A DNA stretch of 64,000 bases, from assembly GCA_958496175.1 (NCBI GenBank), contig OY292277.1:24508282-24572281 (forward strand). The letters are read 5' to 3'. The notes under the pieces are model-generated. The model did no database searches. It was given only the letters and a program-made list of their open reading frames with translations, and had not been told where the DNA came from. A program made the position numbers and the translations under genes. The stretch is from Sisyra terminalis (taxonomy: Eukaryota > Arthropoda > Insecta > Neuroptera > Sisyridae). Shown here in pieces: positions 12,901 to 24,900 of this stretch (position 1 is its first letter; each line of letters opens with the position of its first letter).

Positions 12901-15900
12901 CTAGTATTTTAGAAGCCACTCCTTTAAACGATTCAACCTCAAATTATACAAAAACTGTTGCAATTAGTATAAAGAAAATTGTTTTAAGTATTGATGTGGT
13001 TGCAAAAATGTCACCAATTTCTTCGCTGTTAGTGTATTATTCTCGAGCAGATGGAGAAACGGTCGCTACCTCTACAATCATTACAGTTAAAGAGTGTCTA
13101 TCAAATAAAGTATGATTATACTTCATTTTATTTCCAAAATATGGTTCATATAACTCTTTTGACAATAGATTAAAGTTCATTGGCGAGAAAACCAACTGTT
13201 TCCTGGAGAAAAGGCAACTTTAAACATCAAAGCTGCTCCTCGGTCATTGTGTAGCGTAAGCGCTATTGATAAGTCTGTTAATTTCCTTTCCCCAAGTGGA
13301 CCTACGACCATATCGAAAAATCAAATTTTTGATGAATTAACTCGTTTCCAAATACGAGAAAACACACCACCGTCACAAATAAATGCAATGAATTGCCAAA
13401 AACGTAATTTGTTTGAGATTGAAATACGAAATTGTTCAAAAAGATGTTAACGGTACTAGGTAATTTCACATTTTCTTTTATTGTAGACTTAATTTGACCA
13501 GCAGTAATGCTTTGTAAGAAAAAATAAGTAAGAAGTCTGAGGAATAGTGTTCAGAGCACCTTAATAGTAAAAAAAAAATAGCAAGGATTTCATAAGAATT
13601 CTTCAATATGTCTAACTATCTGTAGTCTGTATAATTTCTGTATAAGAAATTTGAGATTTCTAGGTCTAGGAATATAAAGGAAAATGTTTTCGAGAACATA
13701 ACTGTTCAAGCATGCTGGATTAGGAACCTAGAAAAGCCAAATCTATTATCAATATTAATCAAGTTCTTGAATTTTCTGGATTATACCTTGTACTATGAAT
13801 GTTTATGGTGTTATTTACCGTTTAAAAATTCTTTCATAAGAACATTTTTAATTTTGTATTGTAGTTATTGGGCATAGGCGCGGATCATTTCCCATCCAGA
13901 TGTTTCAGTCAATTTTTATATCATTTGTGTTAGAAAGGTGGCAAATCTATCTTTTTTTACCAAATATAACAATCCATCTATCCATTTATCTTTACTCTTT
14001 TAATGTAATTTGGATTGCTGCATTTCTCTAGATTACAGGCTACATCAAAAGAAAATTTGAAATGATGTAACCTTACGTTACAGGATTTCCAAAATTTATT
14101 TTTTATGGAATCCTTACGATAGTTTTTACGGATCATGAGCCTTTATGAGAGTTTAAAAACTATAGAAGTTTTACTATAAGAGATATAAATTGAATCTTAT
14201 AGAACAAAATAATATAGAAATCTTTATTTTATCTCTTGGTATCTAGGTCACTTTTCGGTATCTGAGATACTTTTTAAGTTACTAGATATACCTAGTAACT
14301 TAAAAAGTACATATAGTACACATAGTACACTAGTATACATAGTACTTTTAGCCAAAAAATAAAGAAATTGAAAAACAGTATTTGGATATTTTAAAGTAAC
14401 TAAGATATTTTTTTCTAACAACTCTAACTTTACATTAATAGTTTAATGAATTTTTATGATGATATTGTATTTTATCTTACGAATATTTTAAAATCATACA
14501 ACTTGTGGAACCTCAAAATTTTTTCATGGAACCTAAAAGTTTCACGGAACCCATGTTGGGAAACACTGCCCCCTATATATATGAGTGATAACATCTTTTT
14601 GAACAATTTATACCGTATTCTCAGATATTATCGACTTTTTCAATTTTCTTCTTTATTTTTATAGCCAAATCGCAATCAAAGTATTCTATTGAAGACGAAG
14701 AGGAAGAGAGTTTTGATGGCCCTATCGCTATGCCAATTATAGAAGAACCATCATTTTGGGATCTAAGACGACGCAAAAGAATGTCTGATATTTGGGATTA
14801 TCCAAGTAATCCATATGTGGACGCGATTAATGCGTTTGATGTACGTTTGAAGTGTAAAAATATTTCAGCATGATAATTATTTCTTTCATTTTATTAGGAT
14901 TTTGGGGTCATTGTCATAAGCGACTTGGTGTTAGAAACCCGACCTTGTGCTGATAGAAGAAGTAAATTACTTAATACTTATAAAAAATACTTACATTTTT
15001 TAAATGATTTTTCTCAATAATACTATAAAATATTTAAATTATTTTAGGGAAACCCAAAAATTTGTTTGGCGACTTACAAATCGTAGCACTGCCACGTTCT
15101 GGAGTATTGTTTTATAATCAACCCCCATTATTTAGCGCTCCAGCTTATCTTGAACACGCACCTGATCGTTCAGCTGCAATTCGTAACTTTTTCCCGGAAA
15201 CATGGTTGTGGGAATTGGTCTCAATTGGATCAACCGGAGAAGCAGAAATTGAAAGACCTATACCTCATTCAATTACAGATTGGATGACTTCAGTATCTTG
15301 TATTTCACATCAATTGGGGTTGGGAATTGCACATAAGACACATATTCGGGGATATCAACCATTCTTTTTAGATTTTGTAATTCCATACTCTATAAAACGA
15401 GGCGAAGTTGTCCACCTTAAAGTTATATTATTTAATTATTTATTACAAGAATTACCGGTATATTAGTAATATTAAATTATGAATGAAAAATTTACGTAGT
15501 TCCATTCTTTAGGTACAAATCAAATTAATAGAAGTTAATAGTGGAATAAAATTAATTTCTGAGACAGCAAATACTACATCTTGCGTGGAAGGCAGAACTA
15601 ATTTTATTCATGACTTTAAAATAATGGCGCAAACTTTAGGAAAAATCAATATTACAGTTGTAGCAGAAGTTGATTCATTATATCCAAGTTCTTGCGGAAG
15701 TGAATATCTAGTCAATTATCGGTAATAGAAGCATAGAAAGTTACTAAATTTAATGAATTAAAAATTTTTTTTTTCTTCAGTGATGTCCTAGTAAAACCTC
15801 TTCTGGTTCAACCAGAAGGATTCCCAGTTGAGATTTCCAATTCTGCCTTCGTTTGTCCCGATGGTATAGTAAGTTGATTTTTTTGGAAATATTTTCACCA

Positions 15901-18900
15901 AAATAAAAAATATTTTAGGGTCATTACGAGGTCAAGCAGCTTCAATAGTCTGGAATTTAAATTTGCCAATTGATGTCGTCTCAGAATCAGCCAGAGCGAA
16001 AATATCAGTAATCGCTGACATTCTAGGGCCTGCTTTACAGGTATCAAATCTGGAGAAAGAATACCAAATTTTTGCTAACCCTTGTTTTTCTTAGAATTTA
16101 GATAAGTTGGTTAAACTACCAATGGGTTGTGGAGAACAAAACATGATATTATTCGTTCCCAATATTCATGTGATTAATTATTTGAACTCCACAGGCATTT
16201 ATAATCCGGCTTTACAAAACGAAGCGTTGAGAAATATGAAAAAAGGTTTTTATGATTTAATATTTGTCGTTAATTGCTTATTAAAGTTTATTTTAACTAC
16301 TTATAAAGGTTATGAAAGGCAATTAAATTATCGTCATTCCGATGGTTCATACTCAGCGTTTGGCGCTCAAGATGCCGAAGGATCAATGTGGTTAACAGCT
16401 TTTGTAGTTCGTTCATTTGCTCAAGCTCGTTTTTATATGTATATTGATGAAACGGATTTAAAACATAGTATCAGATGGATAGTCAAAAAGCAGTTAGAAA
16501 ATGGTTGTTTCCCGACAATCGGGACGGTTTTTCATAAAGAAATGAAAGGAGGCTTAACAACAACGGGAGGAAATGATGATACCTCCAATACTGCTGCGTT
16601 AACTGCCTACGTACTAATTTCCTTGATCGAAACAGGATATTCTCTTCAACCATCGATCAGCAAGAATGCTAAATTTTGTTTAACAGCAAACAAGGATGTT
16701 AATCCTTATACTCAAGTTTTGACGACTTATGCTTTTACTTTGTTAAATATGCAAGAAGAGGCTAAACAAGGATTAGAACAATTAATGACGATTGCTAAGC
16801 GAGAGGATGATTTGATTTGGTGGGAAAACGAATGTAAGTACATCTTTTTTGTTTTTATTTATCGTCGTCTATAACTGCCATAGTTTTTAGCATCGTAATA
16901 TAAAAAATTTGCTCGAAACGAGAAACAAACCCAGTATCTGCTAGTTTTAGAGCGGCCACCGTAATCACTTGGCCATCAGTAGGCTCTTAAACTTTGCAAA
17001 ATAATTATTTTAATAGGAACCGAATACCTTGTCTTTATTTCACCCAAACTAGGAAAAATTCAAGCTAATTTTGAAAAATAATTCAAATACCACTTTTTTT
17101 AAATATTTTATCTAAGAAAAAAACAAAAATTTTGGTATTTCTCTTAATAAAACTTATAAGTATAACTTGTATATAGTTATAACTTTACAAATTATTTTTA
17201 AACCCTAGAAGAGTAATTGTTCTTATAACTTGAGGGTATCAAAATATAATCAATTTTAAAAAAAATATATTTTTAAAGGATGTAAATTGAAAATCAATAC
17301 ATTTAAAGTAATCAATGTCCTTTCCACCTTTTTTTAAGTGCTTACTTCGAATTTGTTGAAACAATATATAAAATATATTTTAGTCTAATTTATCAAATGT
17401 AATTTAGAAAAATGAACTATATAAACATTTTGAACAAAATGTATTTATGACGTATTACCTGGATACGTATTTCGATTATCATGAAAATATCATGAGTGGT
17501 CACCAAATAGTATATGATCGCTTCTTAACTGCTATGTGAAAAATTATTAGGCATGCATTTAAATAATATTTGTAGAAAGCAGTTACGAAAAGATCCAATA
17601 CTACTTGATGACCATTGATCAAATTGCTTGGCAATCGAAATACATAACTGGGCAATACATAAATACATTTTGTTTGATTTTTTTTCAAAATTTTTATAGT
17701 TTACTTTTGTAAATGTTATTTCTTAAATATTTACAGAATATAAATAAATATTTTATACAATATAATTTATATTTAACGTTTAAACCGTATTAACTATTCG
17801 AAGTGAGCGAAAAAAATCTAACTTATCTTCGAATTAATTTCTCAAAAAAGGTTTACCACCGTTACCCTAAAACAGGGATGCCGAACCGTTTTAAGTCTAA
17901 GAGCACATTCTGGTATGTCAGCCAAATGATGGACAATATTTATTTATCAAACTAAATTTATTGTAGCGAACTATTAATAATACCCACATAAAAATGTAAA
18001 AAACTTCAATATTTTTATCATAGTAATCCAGTGGTGAGTACATGTAAAATAATCAGCGGATACCATAGCTACTTCTGCTATATGGTTAGGGAACATTACC
18101 CTAAAGGATAAGGTTTATAGAAAAACACCTTCGTATTTTGAAATATGTGTATCCAACATGTGTAGGGTTTATGCCAGATATGGAAAATAGCGATGTGTCA
18201 AACTTTGCAAACAACGTTGATTTAAGACTGATAATAACAGTAGTCTATATTTTTAATCATATTATTTACTAATACCTAAACCTTACGATAATATTAATTT
18301 AAAAATATTTACCGAAGTTGACAATTTTTCTGACCACCCGCGAAAAAATGAATAGTTTTACTGTTATTTTACTTACCAGTTTTTGGTGAATTTATTAATT
18401 AATATGAAGTATTTATTGTAACAGCAAGAACAATTATTCGCATCAATTTTATTACTTTCATATTTATTTATAAGTGACATTGAAAATTATCCTACTTAGT
18501 AAGCTAGTTTAGCGTACTAGTGATACTAGCCGTCCAAATACAGAAGAAAATCGAAAAAACTACTCCAAATTTTGAGTTTTCTAATAGTTTAAATGCCCAG
18601 GTTTTTTAATAGTTCAAGTTTAGTAAAGGAGACAAGACAGGAAGATTTACATTTTTCATGTTATCCTAGGGTACCAAAAAGTATATGTACTCGTGTGAGT
18701 TATGACCCTGTGGATTAAATAATAATTTTATGTTTTCAACTCTGTTAAAAATCTTCAAACTGTTCTTTTCATAGATATTCATTATCATATATCAAATTTT
18801 GTTATTTATTTTGTCTCTCAAAGTATTATTGATAATTTGAAAAAAAACCCTTCTTTGCTTCTTTCCAATGATTAAAATAAGTATTTTTGAACCTTTTCTT

Positions 18901-21900
18901 TAATAAGCTTATTATAAAATATTTCTTTTACTTTCACTTCTTATTTTCATCACATTACAGATGTACAAGGTATACACCCCAGGTAAATATTTGATCTTTT
19001 AAGATGGTTGAGTGACTAATAGAACAAAGGGTTTTATCATTTGAAAAGTTTTAATCCATATTGAAATAATTTGTACAATAATATTTTAAACACCCAGAAC
19101 TCAATAAATAGTTTGGAGAAGTTAATAATTTGTCAGTTGTTCAAAAGTGTTTCATATTGCAAGTTCGTAATTCGAATACTCTGTAACAATGGTAAGTATT
19201 TTTATTTTTTATATGTTTTCTAGGATGGTGATTGTTGTATTTCTTATTAATAAATTCTTTTTAAACTAGATGTCTCCTGAAGATCAACAACGTGCATTAA
19301 CTTTATTGGATGATGTGCAGTTTGTAGTTTCTCAATTTCTTGAAGATTTACATGAAACTCTTGAAGAATTGGAAATTAATTCTGGGAACCGCAGCCATAA
19401 TGAATTAGGGATAATAGAAAGAATGCAGATGATTTCTCATTATTTGAAAAATGGACAAACCACAAATGCAATTTGCCATAACTGCAACAACCCGTTCGAC
19501 CAGAGTTGTTCAACGAATAATTTTTCCTCGAATTCGGAACTGTTTGCTGAGATGTTTCCATCAAATCGTCTAACAAATGAAGTGTGTAGTTCATCCGACC
19601 AAAACCGATGTGTTAAAGAAATTGCAATTCAGACGGATGAGAGTTTGTGCCTTCTAAATTCTGAAGAACCGCGTAAGAAACATCCCAAAAAACGATTTAT
19701 GGATCGCGTAAAGGGCACCATGAAATCCGTTTTCGAGAAATCTTCATTTAGACGCTCCATTCGAGGATACCGGCTACCACAATCACGACTTCACAAAGTG
19801 GATTGTTCGGAAGTGTTGGATGAAACCCGAGTGCTGTTGCAGCTTGAACATAGCGTTAGTGAAATGAAGAAAATTCCTCCTCCAAAACCACCACGGCTTT
19901 CTTTGATGAAAAAAAATGAAACAGTAGCTGCCACCGTTTCCCAAGCGCAAGCCTCCACAGAAAACGGCGACAGTTTTTCAACTTTTTACTCTCAAAATAA
20001 TTTTCCTGAAAACAAAATGAACTTTGACTCTTTCTTAACAGAATACTTATAATTGGAAATTCGAAAATTGTGTACTTATGAATTATGAAATTAAATTTGG
20101 CATTGCATAAAGATTATGATTTTTTATTTATTCTTTTTTCAGCTACTTATTTCAGATAACAAAAAATTCTTCTTTTTTTTTTGGACGAATTGGGGAATAG
20201 TTTGTGGCTCATACTTAGAATTTTCAAATTTGTGATTTAGATTGATATAGTTTCTGATTGCATTAAAGGATTAATGGAAGTTGATTAATTTTACTTACTG
20301 TTGAAAAGCATATATCAATTACAATTCATCAAGTTATAACGGGTGAAACAAAAGTCCGGCTATCATTTTGGTTGCCTATAATTTTGATCAAAGAAAAGGT
20401 AAGTAAGTTTGGTTGACATAAAAAGTTTATTTAGTTTTTACATTAATTTTTGGTATGATTAAAAAATTATATTGGTTAAATGGTGACCGCAATTTTCTAT
20501 GCAACTATCGGCTTTTTTTAAGGCATTTTTCATGGCATCCTGTAACACTTCAGGCTGAATTTCTTCAATTTTAAGAATTTAACACCATACTATTTCTTAT
20601 GGATTTTTTTAAAATCGAAAGTTTATGTAAAAAAGCCCCAAACGATTCAACATCTTAAAGACAATATTCATCACGAAATTGAAAAAAATCAGCCTGAAAT
20701 GTTACAGGGTGTCATGAAAAATGTCTTAAAAAAGCCGAGAGTTTCATAGTGAATAGTAATTTTTTAATCATAACAAAAAAAATGTAAAGACCAAATAAAC
20801 TTTTTATGACAACCAAACTCACTTATCTTTTCTTTGATCAAAGTTATAGGCAACCAAAATGGTAGCGGGACTTTTGTTTCACTCGTTAGTTCATATCCAT
20901 TTTAATGACGTTAACTAATTTATTTCTATTTTACTCCTCGATTTTTTTGTTAATTAAATTTAAATATCGTATAATTTTCTCTTATGTCACTAAATTTTTA
21001 TTATGGTCCGTTTTAGTCGAAAAACAAAGTAAAAAATGCAATATTGTCAGATATTGATATCGCTAAAAGGGACTTGAGTGTAAGTTACATCAAAAATGTC
21101 TTTTTAAAATGTTAATAAGCGTTCGTATAAAATAAGAACATACTCCATATTTGTGATTTAGTTGAAGCAGGAAACTATAACAGATTTATTTTATTTACAA
21201 CTAATTCAATAACGCATCGAATAAAGCTGTTGGGATTAATAGATAAATAAATAAATTTGGTTTTCTTTTCACTTACATTTCATTACTGACTTTCCCAGAC
21301 CCTTCTTTCCCTGTGGGCACTTTGGGCAAGTGCCCAGGGTCCCACGATCAATAGGGGACTCCGTCAGATCAAATACAAAGTCCCTAGTTCCTGTCAGATC
21401 ACCAAACGATAACCAATATTTATTACCAAAAACTTATATAATTCGAAGAAATCGAACCTAAATTACTGACTACAATACCAACGTACTAGCTTTTATATTG
21501 TTAATAAAAATAAATATTTAACTTTGTTTATCTACTTTTTTTGTCTATTCTAACAAAATAGTGTTCTTTCAAAGTCAAAGGGACCCCATTATTCTAATAT
21601 GCCCAGGGCCTCCAATAGGTTAAAGACGACCCTGGACCTTCCAACTTTTATTTGGATAAAAAAAAGAATAAAAAGTTTTCCATTACAAAATAATGACTGA
21701 TGATTATACAAATATATTATATACTGGTAACTTCCCGTGAAATATTCTTAGCCAACACTGACGCAACTGACAAATTGTAAAAATTGGCAACTGATTGAAA
21801 TAAAAATGGTAGTAGAAACTATAACAACAATCAGTTGGTTCACTCATATTTATGTGTTTACAATCCTTGTTCTTTGTTTTTGTCGACATAGATATATTTG

Positions 21901-24900
21901 CATATTATTATAATGATCTAGAGAATTGAAAAATATTTAAAAACCGATGCCTTTATTAAGACGTATGTAGAAAAGTTATATCTGTATATTGCAAATTAAG
22001 CATAGTAGTTCAATTTCTAGACACAAAATTTCTAGTTGGGCCTCAAGTTACTCAAATTGTCTCAAGTTTTGAGTTGAAAATAAGGATTCTAACTTTACCA
22101 GTTTGCTTTAATTATTAAGTACAATTTAGTTGATACAAAATTTTGAGAATTTGTTGCTAAAAATTATAATTGTTGACTTTCGAGATTTTTATCGTAACCA
22201 ATGGCAGGCTAAAACCAATTGGAATAATTCATTACATAGGAAAAAATAATATAGCTACAATATTGATCATTTATTTCAATTGATTTCACCTTTTCGAAGA
22301 TTGACGATATTAATTTGATTTTTATTTAATTTCAGCTAATCCTTCTTTGGCTCTAAGTATAGAGATGACTGCTTATGCGATTTTAATATTGATGAAACAT
22401 AAAAATGATGAAAACATGATGTATGTTTTGCAAGCTATACGATGGATATCGAAACACCGAAATGGCCAAGGAGGTTTTATTTCAACTCAAGTAAGTCACT
22501 TCATGACATACTCAAAACTCAAATTTTATTGAAGTTATACTTCTTTAGGCGCGTCATGAGAGGGAAAAAATATAAGGGTTATGATTTTTTAACGAATGTT
22601 GGTTACGCATTTTATTTTTCTGTTAGCGAGCAATGAATTAACTATTCCTTTAAATTAATCCCAAATTTTGAATTTGTAACTGAGTTAAAATAATAACAAA
22701 ATACTATGCAAATCCTGTTAAGAATTTTAGCCATTTAACAAGAACGATTGAATCTTATTCCCAAAAGAAAAACTATTGTTTGACAAAGAAGTATAGTTTC
22801 TTATGTGCGTTTTTAAGTACATCCGCATTTTTTTCTTTTATTATTGCAGGACACAATTGTAGCTTTAGAAGCCCTTTCAAAATATTCAGCTTTGATGCCA
22901 ATCAATCGGGGAACAAATTTACAAATTCAAATTAATGCTTTGGACATCCATGAAGAAGTAATTGTAACTGATATGAATAGACTTTTATTAAAACAGATGT
23001 ATTTACCGAAACTGCCAACTGCCGTTAATATATTGGTTTCAGGAACTGGATGTGTATTGTTACAAGTATTTATTAAGTTTTTTTTTTGTTCTTAAAAAAT
23101 AACATTAAATATCATTTTTAAGGGAATATTAAGATATAATAACCACAGAGCTTTTGGAAGTGACGTTTTTGGTTTGGAAGTTCAAGTAGAGCCAGTAAAT
23201 ACTCATTACTACTGTACGGTTCAAGAATTGAATATTTGTGCTTGGTATCGAATTGGAGATGAATCTTCAAATATGGCTGTCTTAGAAATTTCAATGGTAA
23301 CTGGTTATGAAGTAACAAGGGAATCGTTGGAAAAAGTTTTAGCTCAAGGAATAAATTCAAGTAATATTAAAATAATTTGGTTAATATCTTAGTTTATATT
23401 TAACAACTATATTTTTTTTTAAATTAGATATAAAAAGATTTGAAGAAGATCGAAATAAAATCAATATTTACTTATCAGAATTAACGGGTACAAAAACGTG
23501 CGTAAGTTTACAAGTCGATCAACAAACTGAGGTCGATAATCGAATGCCAGCGATCGTTAGAGTTTACGATTATTATCATCCCCAATTGGAAAAAACAATG
23601 GTATGTTAAAATTGATTGGAAATTCTCTGACGTTCTTAACGTTTTAAAGGAATTTGTGTAGAAAAGAATAAGTTAAACGGGTGTCAGGTGTATCGATAAG
23701 AAATTTTTAAATTAGGATTTTTTTTCGTCATCCTGCCTATCAAGCTAGTTTATATTAATATATGTATTAATGGGGTAGAAATATTATTTTGTCAACACTT
23801 ATTTTTTTCTTATTTTTTTTCATCCGAACCAAAAAGCTAGTTCGAATCAATTTCATATAATTTATTTCGATATGGGTTTATGCAGTGTAGTTGATTTATT
23901 TTGAAACATCTACACCGTTACCTATAAGAAAGTACTATTAATTGCCTATATTTAAACATACGAGTGCTGAAAAATGTAAGTGAAAGATTTTTTACAAAAG
24001 AATCAACTACATAATGCATGCTTATTTTCAGCTAAAATGTTGTCCTTCTACCCACACGTTTTTCCCCATAGTTTTCCATTGAATTACTAGGTGTAGTACT
24101 GCGTATATCTTTAGTAAGGTTTTATTCAGAAATAAAATAGCCCAGATCTTTAATAATTGGTTTTCGGCTTATCCAGCGATCGTATTCCATGAATAGGATT
24201 TATGCGATTTATGTATCTTTACAGTTCACATATTAATTTGTATTACTATTTGATCAAAAAAAGTATAGTTCACAATGAAGAAACAATAAGGAATGTTGTG
24301 GATTCTTTTACGATAAGTACGGAAATAATTAAAGAGAACGTCTGTGAAAATTCATACTAGTTTTCTCTTAGCAAAAACTTATCTTTCTTAATTTTTAGAG
24401 TTATAAATTAGAATCCCGATGCAAAGTTGGTACAATTCCCCACAAGGAACCAGATGATAAACAAAATAGAGGAAACACGTTTAGAAACAGCTTATTGGTC
24501 CAAGAAAATCCATTGAACGTTATACCAATTGCCAGCCAAATGACTTCAACTGAAAAAGGTGTCTTAAGTTAATTTGGAATTCAATCAAATTGTAATAAAA
24601 TTTTTTCAGAGCAAATAACATCAGCTATGGATATTACTGAAACACCAATGAATGATTTAGATCATACAACAGATCGTTTTGAAAGTGAAAATAACATGCT
24701 AACATTCAATTCTAATGATTTCAATAAGGAAAAGGGTAATGATAAAAATAATCAAAATTTGGAATTTACTACTGGATTAAATCCCAATTTTGTCGATGTT
24801 GATATTGATTTAGAAACACCAGATGGTAATTAATTAGCACAATATAAATTTAGTAAATTTACTTTGATTATTTTTAAACTCAGGAATTGAAGGACCATCA

